From Allobaculum mucilyticum (GTDB lineage Bacteria > Bacillota_I > Bacilli_A > Erysipelotrichales > Erysipelotrichaceae), in NCBI RefSeq assembly GCF_022701195.1, contig NZ_CP078089.1:1426001-1490000 (forward strand): 64,000 nt of DNA, in the 5' to 3' direction. Below are positions 44,977 to 53,285 of the stretch, piece by piece. Below the pieces are notes generated by a model. That model was given only the letters and a program-made list of their open reading frames with translations. It searched no databases and was not told where the DNA came from. How positions within the stretch are numbered: position 1 is the stretch's first letter; every line of letters begins with the position of its first letter. The translations under genes and the position numbers were made by a program.

Positions 44977-45588
44977 TCACCTCTGTATAACAGCTTCTGC
45001 CGGGCAGACTTCCATGCAGTTTCCGCAGTGCAGACAGTGCTCCTGCTCGATCACTGCAGGAATTCTGGAAAAATCGATGCACTGCTGAGGGCAGACCGTT
45101 CTGCAAAGCTGGCAGCCGGTGCAGGCTTGGATAATTTCATATCCTTCTGGCGGAATATGTTCTCCTCCGATCGAAAAAGATGCCCGATCAATCGGCCTTT
45201 TCGAAAGGTCAAAATATTCACCGGTACCCTCATACAGCCGAAATACGGTAAGTGCCTGGCGGGAGAGATCGGTCGGATAAATCTCATACATATAGGGATT
45301 CTTTTCAAGAAGGCGCTTGAGAGGTTCCTGTCCAAGTTCCTCTGTTTTTCCGCGGACAGACACCGTTTTGCTCGAAAGCGTATCGCTTCCTTTTAATCCG
45401 GTCATGGCTGCATAGCCGCTTTGCTTTAAGCGCGTATATAAGTCCTTGCCTCTGGCGGTCAGAAAATAGATTCCTTTTTCATCCCAGTCCATCAGATCGA
45501 CTGCACAGGTCATCGGCAGTCCGTTCTCATCAGCAGTCGCCATAACGACTGTGTGGATTTCTTCAACCAGAAATCTGAGATAGTTCAT
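44977..45588 (-). CDS. PNPOx-fold flavoprotein fused to a two-cluster ferredoxin domain
   Basis: 203 residues from ATG 45588, behind GAGGAGGA; an earlier frame start at 45621 lacks a site. The N-terminal 130 residues have the pyridoxamine-phosphate-oxidase split-barrel pattern (FLVEEIHTVVMATADENGLP, YFLTARGKDLYTRLKQSGY), which binds FMN or F420-like cofactors. The C-terminus has two 4Fe-4S motifs, CTGCQLCRTVCPQQC and CLHCGNCMEVCP. Together this suggests an electron-transfer or small reductase role. It lies six bases before the macrodomain gene, so the three genes form one leftward operon. A link between redox state and ADP-ribosylation is inference from position. Confidence 0.88.
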   Translation of the reverse strand: MNYLRFLVEEIHTVVMATADENGLPMTCAVDLMDWDEKGIYFLTARGKDLYTRLKQSGYAAMTGLKGSDTLSSKTVSVRGKTEELGQEPLKRLLEKNPYMYEIYPTDLSRQALTVFRLYEGTGEYFDLSKRPIDRASFSIGGEHIPPEGYEIIQACTGCQLCRTVCPQQCIDFSRIPAVIEQEHCLHCGNCMEVCPAEAVIQR

Positions 45589-45618
45589 GATCTGATCCTC
45601 CTCTCTTACAAAACGATA

Positions 45619-45653
45619 CACAGCATCACAGCTGAACCGGCTGTGATGCTGTG
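45619..45653 (-). terminator. terminator of the SnoaL-like gene
   Basis: CACAGCATCACAGC and GCTGTGATGCTGTG form a 14-bp perfect stem with a seven-base loop, then ATCGTTTTG on the minus strand. It lies ten bases after the SnoaL-like stop. Confidence 0.7.
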
Positions 45654-45662
45654 GTTATGTCC

Positions 45663-46436
45663 TCAGAATTTTCCGTTGTCGTTTTTCCAGGAAGATCTTT
45701 CCGGGATTGTTTCCATAACGTCCCATTGTTCAGCAATTTTGCCGTTCTGGACACGCCACAGATCATAGCAGGCAGTCGATTTGCACCCAAATGTTCCTTC
45801 GCTCATTGCGAGAACGAAATTGCCCTGAGCAAGAACCATATGAACCTTGTCGTAGATCATCTGTACATTCTGGGCGGCAAGGGCTTCAAGTGCGGCGCCA
45901 AGGCCCGACAGACCATCGGCGATTCCGGTGTTGTGCTGAATGTATGTATCTCCGTCAAAATACTCCGGCGTTTTTTCTGGGTGATGTCCTTCCATGACGT
46001 CATACAGGAAGTTTTCGACAAGCTTCCGGTTTGCTTCGGTTCTGTCGAGATCTTCCGCTTCTGTCGGGCCGTCGATCTGGGTGTGACCAGACGGATTTGG
46101 TCCGGCAAGGGGTGCCAGGTTGTCCCAGTGTTCGATGATCTTTCCGTCTTTATCAAAACGGAAAATATCAAATGCCACCTGCTCGCCTGTTCCTGCAAAG
46201 TTGTAAACACTCTGCAGGAACACTTTGTCTCCATCCTCAAAGGCACGGATGTTTCTGACTGTTGTCTTTACAGGAGCTGCAGCCAGACCTGCCACAGAAT
46301 CGACGAAAGCTTTCCGTCCGGTGCCATAGGCCAGGTTATGCTGGGTGTATCCTTCTGCAAGCAGATTTTCCGCTTTTGCCATGTCGCCGCTGGCAAACGT
46401 GCCGATGAGTTCAAGTGCTTTCTGAATGTCTGTCAT
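45663..46436 (-). CDS. tandem SnoaL-like (NTF2-fold) protein
   Basis: 257 residues from ATG 46436, eight bases after AAGGAG; upstream Met codons lack support. Two SnoaL-like domains follow one another: about 1-120 (YTQHNLAYGTGRKAFVDS, VAFDIFRFDKDGKIIEHWD) and about 140-257 (YIQHNTGIADGLSGLGAAL, CYDLWRVQNGKIAEQWDV). The repeated QHN and final EHWD/EQWD motifs show an internal duplication. Such proteins are commonly induced by reactive aldehydes or quinones under HxlR or other regulators; exact substrate unknown. It is divergent from the HxlR gene at 46723 with an inverted repeat between. Confidence 0.85.
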   Translation of the reverse strand: MTDIQKALELIGTFASGDMAKAENLLAEGYTQHNLAYGTGRKAFVDSVAGLAAAPVKTTVRNIRAFEDGDKVFLQSVYNFAGTGEQVAFDIFRFDKDGKIIEHWDNLAPLAGPNPSGHTQIDGPTEAEDLDRTEANRKLVENFLYDVMEGHHPEKTPEYFDGDTYIQHNTGIADGLSGLGAALEALAAQNVQMIYDKVHMVLAQGNFVLAMSEGTFGCKSTACYDLWRVQNGKIAEQWDVMETIPERSSWKNDNGKF

Positions 46437-46530
46437 TTCTGTATTCTCCTTCATACAATGATCGAAATGATGCAATGAGCCAGGCAGCGGCCGTCCTGTC
46501 CAGCTCACACTCAGATCATAGGATCTCTAA

Positions 46531-46582
46531 GTATCCAAAAGGAAGTACGCACAATAAAGTGCTATAGCATCCTTTCGGATAC
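46531..46582. promoter_or_regulatory. probable HxlR operator between the SnoaL-like and HxlR genes
   Basis: GTATCCAAAAGGA (46531-46543) and TCCTTTCGGATAC (46570-46582) are inverted copies differing at one position. The left half lies between weak TTCCTT and TATGAT hexamers of a leftward promoter for the SnoaL-like gene. Position and symmetry fit an operator for the adjacent HxlR protein. Confidence 0.6.
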
Positions 46583-46722
46583 TATTGCATAGATACAGCA
46601 CATACAGATGATAAAAAATTAATAGATCCGGTTTCTATTCGATAGAAAGAATCTTTTTATTCCCTGCATAATAAAAAGGAGTAAAGTATCTCTGCGAAAC
46701 TTATGAACTGGAGATAACTGGA

Positions 46723-47058
46723 ATGAGTAAAAAAATGACTGCAGAAGAACTCCCTGCCTGCCCTGTGGAAACGACCCTTACCCTCATCGGCAATAAATGG
46801 AAAGTGCTGATCCTTCGCGATCTGCTTCCTGGTACAAAGCGGTTTGGAGAGCTGAAAAAATCTGTCGGCGGCATATCCCAGAAGGTTCTTACCGCACAGC
46901 TTCGCTCCATGGAAGAAAGCGGACTGCTGACGCGCAAGGTTTATGCGGAAGTCCCGCCAAGAGTCGAGTATTCTCTGACAGAACTCGGCCAGAGTCTGCA
47001 GCCCGTCCTGGATGCCATGTACAGCTGGGGCGAAAACTATAAGGCTTCACTGAAATAA
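46723..47058 (+). CDS. HxlR-family winged-helix regulator
   Basis: Dimeric DNA-binding regulator of 111 residues, ATG 46723 behind TGGAG. It has the HxlR marks: ACPVETTLTLIGNKWKVLIL with the family Cys near the N-terminus, RFGELKKSVGGISQKVLTAQL (recognition helix) and PPRVEYSLTELGQSL (wing). The N-terminal Cys is often the sensor residue for reactive electrophiles or disulfide stress in this family. Its likely target is the divergent SnoaL-like gene, through the inverted repeat at 46531-46582. Confidence 0.93.
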   Translation: MSKKMTAEELPACPVETTLTLIGNKWKVLILRDLLPGTKRFGELKKSVGGISQKVLTAQLRSMEESGLLTRKVYAEVPPRVEYSLTELGQSLQPVLDAMYSWGENYKASLK

Positions 47059-47400
47059 AACGTCCGCAATCATCCCTCTGTCCGGGGCAGCCAGAAAGCA
47101 GAACAGGTGTACAGTTCACATCACCAGAACTGTTAACATATATTTCGCCCGGATGGGGATGCTTCGTTTCATTGGGGATGGTCAGATGAAAAACGAGCAG
47201 AAATCCGGATATTTCAGCTACGAAACATCCAGAAAGAACAAAGGCGATATCTTCTGTATTTAAAGAAGATATCGCCTTTGTTTGCTCTAAAAGACTGTCA
47301 AAGTTCAGAAGAAGCCGTGCTGATCCGGCATGTTTGTGCCGTTTACAGACAGTCAGATCCGAAGGAATGCCTTCACCTGAATTTCCCTCTTTTCGAAAAC
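47059..47400. other. 342-bp intergenic region with a strong terminator
   Basis: No gene seen. CAAAGGCGATATCTTC (47239-47254) and GAAGATATCGCCTTTG (47265-47280) form a 16-bp perfect stem with a ten-base loop between converging genes. It can serve both directions. Confidence 0.7.
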
Positions 47401-47676
47401 TCAGCAGTCGATCCATTCCATTTCTTCCTGCGCTTCCCAGAAGTTTCTTCCATCCCAGATCGGGGCTTTGAGAAAGTCGTCAACCGGGAACGAATCTTCC
47501 CCGGCCTTCTGCCAGATATAGTCTTCAGCAGGCGGATCCCAGCGGTCCAGGAGCAGAAACGGCTTTTCATCGATCGTCAGTCCCTGAATGAAATACTTTT
47601 TCCCTCTGTACAGGAAGACCTGTTCTAAGCCGTAATACAGATCATCGACAAATTCGTTCACATTACCGCCCCGCAT
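47401..47676 (-). CDS. small acidic hypothetical protein
   Basis: 91 residues, start at 47676 behind AAAGGAG. Rich in Trp, Phe, Tyr, Asp and Glu, with strand-like stretches QVFLYRGKKYFIQGLTI and KPFLLLDRWDP, then a helix-rich acidic end (RNFWEAQEEMEWIDC). No signal peptide or membrane part. The pattern resembles small proteins of toxin-immunity or uncharacterised DUF type, but I cannot name a family. Single gene, leftward. Confidence 0.65.
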   Translation of the reverse strand: MRGGNVNEFVDDLYYGLEQVFLYRGKKYFIQGLTIDEKPFLLLDRWDPPAEDYIWQKAGEDSFPVDDFLKAPIWDGRNFWEAQEEMEWIDC

Positions 47677-47839
47677 CTTATGGAACTCCTTTCGTATTTC
47701 TTCTGTTTCTTCTGTTTTTTCATTATTTATCAGTATTACTAATTCAGATTATTGTCCGATCTTTCTGAAACCGCGGTTTCGATCCAGTTACCGTCATCCG
47801 ACTCCTTTCATCATTCTCTGTGTCCTGGCAAAGAGCGCT

Positions 47840-49123
47840 TCAGTCTTTTACGCCTTCGATGAAGACTTTTTCGCTTCCCTTTTTATTGCGGATCCAGGTC
47901 AGGGAAAGGCAAAGGATGCCAGTTAAGGAGGCAATCGCCATTACCCACTGCGGAGAAACGAGATCGCCCAGAAATCCGAAAATCAGAACCATAATTCCAG
48001 TCATCACATAAAACAGAATGAACTGGAAACTGTTGATTCTTCCTCGCATCTCATCCGGGATATACGCCTGTATAGCCGCTGTCCGGACGGTATACGTTGT
48101 CGATCCAAGAGCACCGACCATAAAGCGGTTGACCAGCATTAGCGGATAGGAGGTCAGCAGAAGAATTCCATCGAGAATATTGTAGGTCAGCAGGGCAAAG
48201 ACACTGAATCGATAGCAGGTTTTCGCTTTCATATGGAACAGATACTGCCGTCCGCTGCCCAGCATTCTGCCAAGGCATTCCGCAACCGAGAAGAAAGAAT
48301 ACATGATCGCATTAAATCCTGGTGTGATAGAGAAAAAGGCGATCAGTGACGGAGCACATGCATTGGTAAGTCCGCTGCTTACTGCGGAATAAGAGAACAT
48401 GGACAAAAGACCTGATTCCTGTCTGAGATATTCAAAGGTCTCGGCAAGATCGGATTTCCACGCTTTAAAGCTGAACCCTTTCTTTTCAGATGAGCGGTTC
48501 TGCACGACACGGATCTGGGCATCCAGCAATGCTGCAATTAAGGACAGAACGCCCTGAGCAAGCAGCAGTGCAGGAATACCGACCGCATTCATTACAACGC
48601 CGGCCACCGGCATCATGATGACATTCAGAGTCGGATAAACCAGGGCGCTGACCGCATAGCTTTTCTGCTCGCTTCCCGGCGTCATGGTCATTGGAGCCAC
48701 CGCATCATAGGCCAGTTCGTCAAGACAGGCAGCACAGCCAAGAATAATGGAGTACAGAAGGTAGGCGGTATAGGAGAATTCCCAGAAACAGAGCCATATG
48801 CCAAGGATCAGATACAGAATTCCGTTGGCAAAATCAGAAAAAACCAGAACTTTGCTTCTTGAAAACCGGTCGAGAATTGGACCGGCAAGCAGAGGCAGAA
48901 AGAAGGACGGGATCAGCCGGCCCAGCAAAATCAGTGCAGAGAGAAAGACCGATTCTGTTTCATAGAAGACCAGAAAGGAGAGAGCATAGCCGGCCGCAAT
49001 CCCTCCAGCAGCGCCGCAGACCGTTGCCGAGATCAGGAAAGTGAAGTTTCTGTTCCAGACCTGAACTGAGGAACGGGATGAAGAGTCATCAGGCGTTTTA
49101 GTTTGATCAGTGTTGTTTTTCAT
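47840..49123 (-). CDS. major facilitator superfamily permease
   Basis: 427 residues with twelve membrane helices. The loop between helices 2 and 3 reads GPILDRFSRSKVLVFSD, a variant of the MFS motif GxxxDRxxR; IPDEMRGRINSF in the second half is typical of the MFS_3/enterobactin-exporter-like group, whose members export drugs or siderophores. The start codon at 49123 has no ribosome site: TATACT lies only six bases upstream, so the message may begin at or near the ATG. An inverted repeat overlaps the promoter. Confidence 0.9.
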   Translation of the reverse strand: MKNNTDQTKTPDDSSSRSSVQVWNRNFTFLISATVCGAAGGIAAGYALSFLVFYETESVFLSALILLGRLIPSFFLPLLAGPILDRFSRSKVLVFSDFANGILYLILGIWLCFWEFSYTAYLLYSIILGCAACLDELAYDAVAPMTMTPGSEQKSYAVSALVYPTLNVIMMPVAGVVMNAVGIPALLLAQGVLSLIAALLDAQIRVVQNRSSEKKGFSFKAWKSDLAETFEYLRQESGLLSMFSYSAVSSGLTNACAPSLIAFFSITPGFNAIMYSFFSVAECLGRMLGSGRQYLFHMKAKTCYRFSVFALLTYNILDGILLLTSYPLMLVNRFMVGALGSTTYTVRTAAIQAYIPDEMRGRINSFQFILFYVMTGIMVLIFGFLGDLVSPQWVMAIASLTGILCLSLTWIRNKKGSEKVFIEGVKD

Positions 49124-49147
49124 GTTTGCAGTATAAGTAATCTCCCA

Positions 49148-49169
49148 AACCGGTTAAAGAACCGGTTTA
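49148..49169. promoter_or_regulatory. palindromic operator over the MFS promoter
   Basis: AAACCGGTT, four-base spacer, AACCGGTTT. On the minus strand it overlaps a weak -35 (TTTAAC) that is 17 bp from TATACT. No regulator gene lies next to it. Confidence 0.6.
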
Positions 49170-49239
49170 AAAAAAATGAATCATGATAGATTTAAGCTGC
49201 TTTTTTACAGATATGCACAGAAATATCTGTCTGTTACGG

Positions 49240-49512
49240 CTACCGTCTGGGTTTATACCGCTTATGATCATGAACAATCAGAACCAGAGCAGAAAATCCG
49301 CAGATAAACGCCGGAATCAGAAACAGCGCTGCCCGGTAAACTACAATCGCAAACCAGGCAGCTTCCATCTTGGAAGGTTCAGTACTTTCCAGGCTCTTTG
49401 CAATTAAGGCGGCATTTTCCTGAAAGCTGTGGTAATCGTTAAAGAGGACGACCGCAAAAACAATCACAAAAAGAATGCTGACAGAAAGCAGAATTTTCTG
49501 AAAACGGGACAT
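49240..49512 (-). CDS. two-helix membrane protein, 90 residues
   Basis: The start is ATG 49512, eight bases after GGAG; the frame is open further upstream but that part is not supported. It has a first membrane helix (about 7-24), an outside loop with NDYHSFQENAALIAKSLE, a second helix (about 56-80) and the basic end HDHKRYKPRR. No family recognised. Layout resembles the small protein at 41400-41615, with both ends inside. Single leftward gene. Confidence 0.6.
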   Translation of the reverse strand: MSRFQKILLSVSILFVIVFAVVLFNDYHSFQENAALIAKSLESTEPSKMEAAWFAIVVYRAALFLIPAFICGFSALVLIVHDHKRYKPRR

Positions 49513-49615
49513 AAAGCACTCCTTTCTGTATTGATTATTCATGAAATCAGTTGAACAAGTTGAAGAAAATACAGATTCATCTGATTTATGTCCTGTCACG
49601 GCAAAAAAGCCAAAC

Positions 49616-49640
49616 AAAAACCGGCAGAGTTTCCTGCCGG
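49616..49640 (-). terminator. terminator of the sugar acetyltransferase gene
   Basis: CCGGCAG and CTGCCGG arms with an A/T-rich loop, followed by TTTTTG on the minus strand. Confidence 0.75.
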
Positions 49641-49717
49641 AATAGTGATGCTTCAGTCTGGAATCGCCTTTACAGCACATGCTCTTTTTGGTCAAAAACC
49701 GGATGAGATACATGCTG

Positions 49718-50332
49718 CTATCTGAATTCATTCCAGTCGATTTTTTCGTTTTTAAAATAGTAAATATCGTCCTTTTCGCCGATCGGACGAACGACCCGGG
49801 CCGGAGTTCCGTAAGCAACTACGTTAGCCGGAATGTCATGCGAAACCAGGCTTCCTGCACCAATGACCGAATTATCACCAATAGTAACACCTGGAAGGAT
49901 AACGACTCCTGCACCAATCCAGACATTCTTTCCGAATCGGGCCGGCCTGCTGAACTGATACTGTTTCTGTCTCAGTTCCGGCTGTATCGGATGACCAGTT
50001 GTGATGATGGTGACATTGGGACCGAAGATCGTATTGTCTCCAACATAAATATGCGTATCGTCCACGCAGGTCAGATTGAAATTGGCGTAGACGTTTTTGC
50101 CAAAATGAATGAAGCAGCCGCCAAAATTGCAGTGAAGAGGCGGTTCAACATAGCTGCCTTCCCCAAATTCCGCAAACATCTCTTTGAGCAGAGTCTCGCG
50201 CTCCTCAATTCTGGATGGCGGCAGCTGATTAAATTCAAACTGTTTCTCCAGGCAGGATTTCTGCAGCAGAGCGATTTCTTCATCTGTGGGCAGATACAGT
50301 TTTCCAGAAAGCTGTTTATCGAGTTCTTTCAT
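49718..50332 (-). CDS. maltose/galactoside-type sugar O-acetyltransferase
   Basis: 204 residues. Transfers acetyl from acetyl-CoA to a sugar hydroxyl. An N-terminal helical cap (PPSRIEERETLLKEMFAEFG) is followed by a left-handed beta-helix made of hexapeptide repeats. HCNFGGCFIHFGKNVYANFN, TIITTGHPIQPELR with the catalytic His, and GAGVVILPGVTIGDNSVIGAG are standard for the Maa/LacA group. GAGGTG precedes the ATG at 50332. Trimeric by analogy. Function in sugar detoxification is the usual assumption; the acceptor is not readable. Confidence 0.93.
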   Translation of the reverse strand: MKELDKQLSGKLYLPTDEEIALLQKSCLEKQFEFNQLPPSRIEERETLLKEMFAEFGEGSYVEPPLHCNFGGCFIHFGKNVYANFNLTCVDDTHIYVGDNTIFGPNVTIITTGHPIQPELRQKQYQFSRPARFGKNVWIGAGVVILPGVTIGDNSVIGAGSLVSHDIPANVVAYGTPARVVRPIGEKDDIYYFKNEKIDWNEFR

Positions 50333-50512
50333 ACTTACACCTCGCTCTTATTTTAAGAGAATCGCAGCTGTATTTCCTGACTCTGACCAGCACTTGTTAC
50401 CTGGATAAATCCTGAAGCATCTGGATTTACCGGGAAATCCGCAGCTCTTAACTGTACCCGTTCAAAGAGTCATGAATCGCACATAAATCGCACATTAGAT
50501 ATAAACAAAAAA

Positions 50513-50533
50513 CCGATAGGCCTTACCTATCGG
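50513..50533 (-). terminator. terminator of tRNA-Leu
   Basis: CCGATAGG and CCTATCGG arms with a five-base loop, followed by TTTTTTG on the minus strand, 15 bp after the tRNA end. Confidence 0.8.
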
Positions 50534-50547
50534 GTTAATTTACGAAA

Positions 50548-50631
50548 TGGTGCGGACGATGCGATTCGAACGCACACGGGTCGCCCCACTGCCGCCTGAA
50601 GACAGCGTGTCTGCCATTTCACCACGTCCGC
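50548..50631 (-). tRNA. tRNA-Leu(CAG)
   Basis: 84 bases with the CCA end encoded. The acceptor stem GCGGACG/CGTCCGC pairs fully. The anticodon stem CTGTC/GGCAG encloses the loop TTCAGGC, giving anticodon CAG (Leu, CUG codons). A long variable arm with GGGGCGACCC marks class II. The T loop is GTTCGAATC. Confidence 0.95.
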
Positions 50632-50778
50632 AATTGTTATTTCTGCGCTTCGTTCAGCGCTTAATCATTCTAACAGACACCTTGGCAGAATGTAAACTGA
50701 AATTGCAGATAAATTATTAACATTCTCTAAACAAAATCAATGGCATGAAACAGAGATCCGGCAGACGGGAAATATCTT

Positions 50779-51705
50779 TCAGGAATGCGATGGAAGGTGG
50801 ACGCGACGGCTGCTTACATTGCGGTGAAGAACAGTCTGGCGATGGGCAGACTTATTTCGCAGATTCCGGGAAGCATCACGATCCGGCTTTTCTGATTTGG
50901 AAGCCGCAGAAGATCTGGTGACAGAGTGTGCAATATCTTCCGACTGTGTATGAAGATCCTGAAGCACTTCACTGGTTCTTTGCTGGATGATGCCTGACTG
51001 TCCATGAAACGGTTCTACGCTCAGATCCACCACCTGTTCTCCGGTCTGTCTTTGCACTGACGAGTTCAGATGAGCTTTTTCTTTGGACTGGCTGAGAAGA
51101 ACTGCCATATGATGGTCTGTTTTTCTGCGGTTGAGTACAGCGAAGAGGACTGCGGCAATGATCGAATACAACATGATCGGAGCATACCAGGTCAGTCCCG
51201 GGAAAATGCCGATGATCGCAATCAGGATAGCCTGGCGCATCGTCTTCTTAATCTCATCCAGATAACATTCAAGCTGCTCATCACCCTGATTGGCCCGCAG
51301 CAGACAGTCATACATCCAGTACGTGGAAAAGCTGACCGCAAGGAACTGAAAGCTGAATATTGTCTGGATCAGCGGCGAATAGAAATATTCGGAACTGAGC
51401 GATGTTACATAGGGTACAAACGAACACAGAAACAACATGACCAGCGTCGATACGATGACGGAGTTATCGACCTTTTCGACCATCGCAAATACGTTGTTGA
51501 ACGTCGACCACATCGAACCCAGCCAGAAAAAAGCCAGCGCATAGGAAAAGAAGCCTTCGCGCAGATCCCAGAACGACAGAACATCGGGTGAAGCCGGTGC
51601 CTTCAGTCCAAGAACGAGGATCGTCATTTCAATCGACAGAATGGCATCCATGAAGGAAACCACCCTGTTTTTCTTCGTATACATCACGCTTCCCTGTCTT
51701 TTCAT
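50779..51705 (-). CDS. TMEM175-like potassium channel-type membrane protein with a long polar tail
   Basis: 308 residues. RVVSFMDAILSIEMTILVLGL is the first helix of the TMEM175 (DUF1211) family, whose pore motif is R-x(3)-FSD; here FMD stands in place of FSD. About six helices lie in residues 17-195. The last 110 residues are polar, Ser/Arg/Gln-rich and probably disordered, an unusual extension. Start at 51705 is chosen with moderate confidence; a second ATG at 51684 is possible. Bacterial members are tetrameric K+ channels; the altered motif makes function less sure. Confidence 0.75.
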   Translation of the reverse strand: MKRQGSVMYTKKNRVVSFMDAILSIEMTILVLGLKAPASPDVLSFWDLREGFFSYALAFFWLGSMWSTFNNVFAMVEKVDNSVIVSTLVMLFLCSFVPYVTSLSSEYFYSPLIQTIFSFQFLAVSFSTYWMYDCLLRANQGDEQLECYLDEIKKTMRQAILIAIIGIFPGLTWYAPIMLYSIIAAVLFAVLNRRKTDHHMAVLLSQSKEKAHLNSSVQRQTGEQVVDLSVEPFHGQSGIIQQRTSEVLQDLHTQSEDIAHSVTRSSAASKSEKPDRDASRNLRNKSAHRQTVLHRNVSSRRVHLPSHS

Positions 51706-52043
51706 TCCGCATGTCCCCTTTCATTCTGGAATTCTTCGTGAAGCGATCGTTCAGTCTGTACAGACTAGATACATCATTCGACCTGCCGGCACAGCTTTGC
51801 GGCAGTTCAGTCTGGATCAGTGCCAGGATCCGGCCCCTTTTCCGGAATCCTGACTTTTCTGTTTTTATCTTATCCGGATTGTATTATTCCCAATATTCAT
51901 TTGATCACTCTTTCTATGCACGTTATTACGCCCGGAATGAGCAGCGCTTCTTCTGGGTTCTTCCTGATTTGAGGCAGTGCGTCAAAAAAACCGGAATATT
52001 TCTCTTCCGGCTTTTCATTCATCTGTATTCATTTATTTTTGCT
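51706..52043. other. 338-bp intergenic region with the PurD-like gene terminator
   Basis: No gene seen. CCGGAA and TTCCGG arms at 51991-52010, then seven T residues on the minus strand (51984-51990), close the PurD-like gene. Confidence 0.65.
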
Positions 52044-53285
52044 TCAGTTTTCCGCGGGCAGATCCGATCCGATATCTGTACGGTACATCAGATCATCGCA
52101 ATGGATATCCGAGAGGGATTCCTGTGCTTTTCCGGCTGCTTCTGCAAGCGAATCGCCAAGACGGGTAACGACAAGAATGCGTCCGCCGTCGGTAACGAGC
52201 TCTCCGTCTTTGAGAGCTGCATGATTATAGTTGATGATTCCTTCAAAATCCTCATCAATATCAATCGGTGCGCCATGAGTTTCTTTTTCCGGATATTCTT
52301 TTCCGGCCATCACAACGGAAACCGCAATTTTATCTCTCCAGTCGAGATCGACCGGCTTGCCGGCTTTGAGATCTTCCCAGGCTTTAACGAGATCGCAGTC
52401 GAGCAGCTGGAAGTAGGCAACTGCACCTGTTTCGGACAAGCCGGCTTTCAGATTGACACAGACAAGTCCGTGATCGGTCAGAACAAATTCACCAGTCAGC
52501 AGGCCGTTGTAGTTGATGCCCTGTTTCTGGATTTCCTTGAAGAACGGAACAAGGACGCGGTCAACTGCTTCTTTTGCATGTTCCTGACTGATTGTTCCTT
52601 TGGCACTGCAGATTGCACCCATGCCTTTTGCCTGCGGATCGTCTTCGTGTTCATAGACGCCGCGCAGAACAATATAAGGCAGAAGAGGTACAGTTTTTGC
52701 CTTGTAGACCAGAACCGGCAGGTTGAACCGGCGGCCTTCTTCAAATTCAGAAACCATGACCCGGGTTTTGCCTCCGGAGAACCAGTCTTCGAAAAGATCC
52801 ATGGCTTCCTCTTCGTTATACGGAATCGCAAAGCGCATTTTGCCTTCGACTTCTTTTAATACATACGGGCAGGGATAATGAGCAACAAAATCTTCTGCTT
52901 CCTGCAGGCTGTTAAGCATGCGGAAATCCGCTACCGGAATCGCATGGTCCTGCATGATCTTTGCCCAGCCGGGTTTATCATCCACGACTGCGCAGGCTTT
53001 TGCATCTGGTGCCAGTACATTCCAGCCCCGGCTGCGGAGCTGGTCGGCCATACCGTCCCGGATCAGATGCTCATCGGCGATAATGATCAGATCGGGTTCA
53101 ATAGCAGCTGCAGTACCGAAAATGTCCGAAGGATCGTAGTTTTCAGGAAGATCTTCGACAGACTGTTCAAACTGCCGTGTGCCGGGATTGCCTGGCAGAA
53201 CCAGAACTTCATGCATGCCGCGGTGTTCAAGAAGAGAAGCAAGAGCCTGCTCCTTGGCATTCTCTCCAATAATAATGACTTTCAT
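52044..53285 (-). CDS. divergent PurD-like ATP-grasp protein
   Basis: 413 residues, resembling phosphoribosylamine-glycine ligase from end to end: MKVIIIGENAKEQALASLL, VLPGNPGTRQF, DLIIIADEHLIRDGMADQL, MVSEFEEGRRFNL, KGMGAIC and a C-terminal GGRILVVTRLGDSLAEA. Yet key places differ. The lysine-rich segment has DDKPGWAKIMQDHAIP instead of GSK-A-F-K, the AAGKGV loop reads EVEGKMRFA, and NARFGDPETQ, which holds metal-binding residues, reads NLKAGLSETGAV. No purine genes lie nearby. It may be an altered-function paralogue rather than the housekeeping enzyme. A normal ribosome site (GAGGA) precedes ATG 53285. Confidence 0.75.
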   Translation of the reverse strand: MKVIIIGENAKEQALASLLEHRGMHEVLVLPGNPGTRQFEQSVEDLPENYDPSDIFGTAAAIEPDLIIIADEHLIRDGMADQLRSRGWNVLAPDAKACAVVDDKPGWAKIMQDHAIPVADFRMLNSLQEAEDFVAHYPCPYVLKEVEGKMRFAIPYNEEEAMDLFEDWFSGGKTRVMVSEFEEGRRFNLPVLVYKAKTVPLLPYIVLRGVYEHEDDPQAKGMGAICSAKGTISQEHAKEAVDRVLVPFFKEIQKQGINYNGLLTGEFVLTDHGLVCVNLKAGLSETGAVAYFQLLDCDLVKAWEDLKAGKPVDLDWRDKIAVSVVMAGKEYPEKETHGAPIDIDEDFEGIINYNHAALKDGELVTDGGRILVVTRLGDSLAEAAGKAQESLSDIHCDDLMYRTDIGSDLPAEN

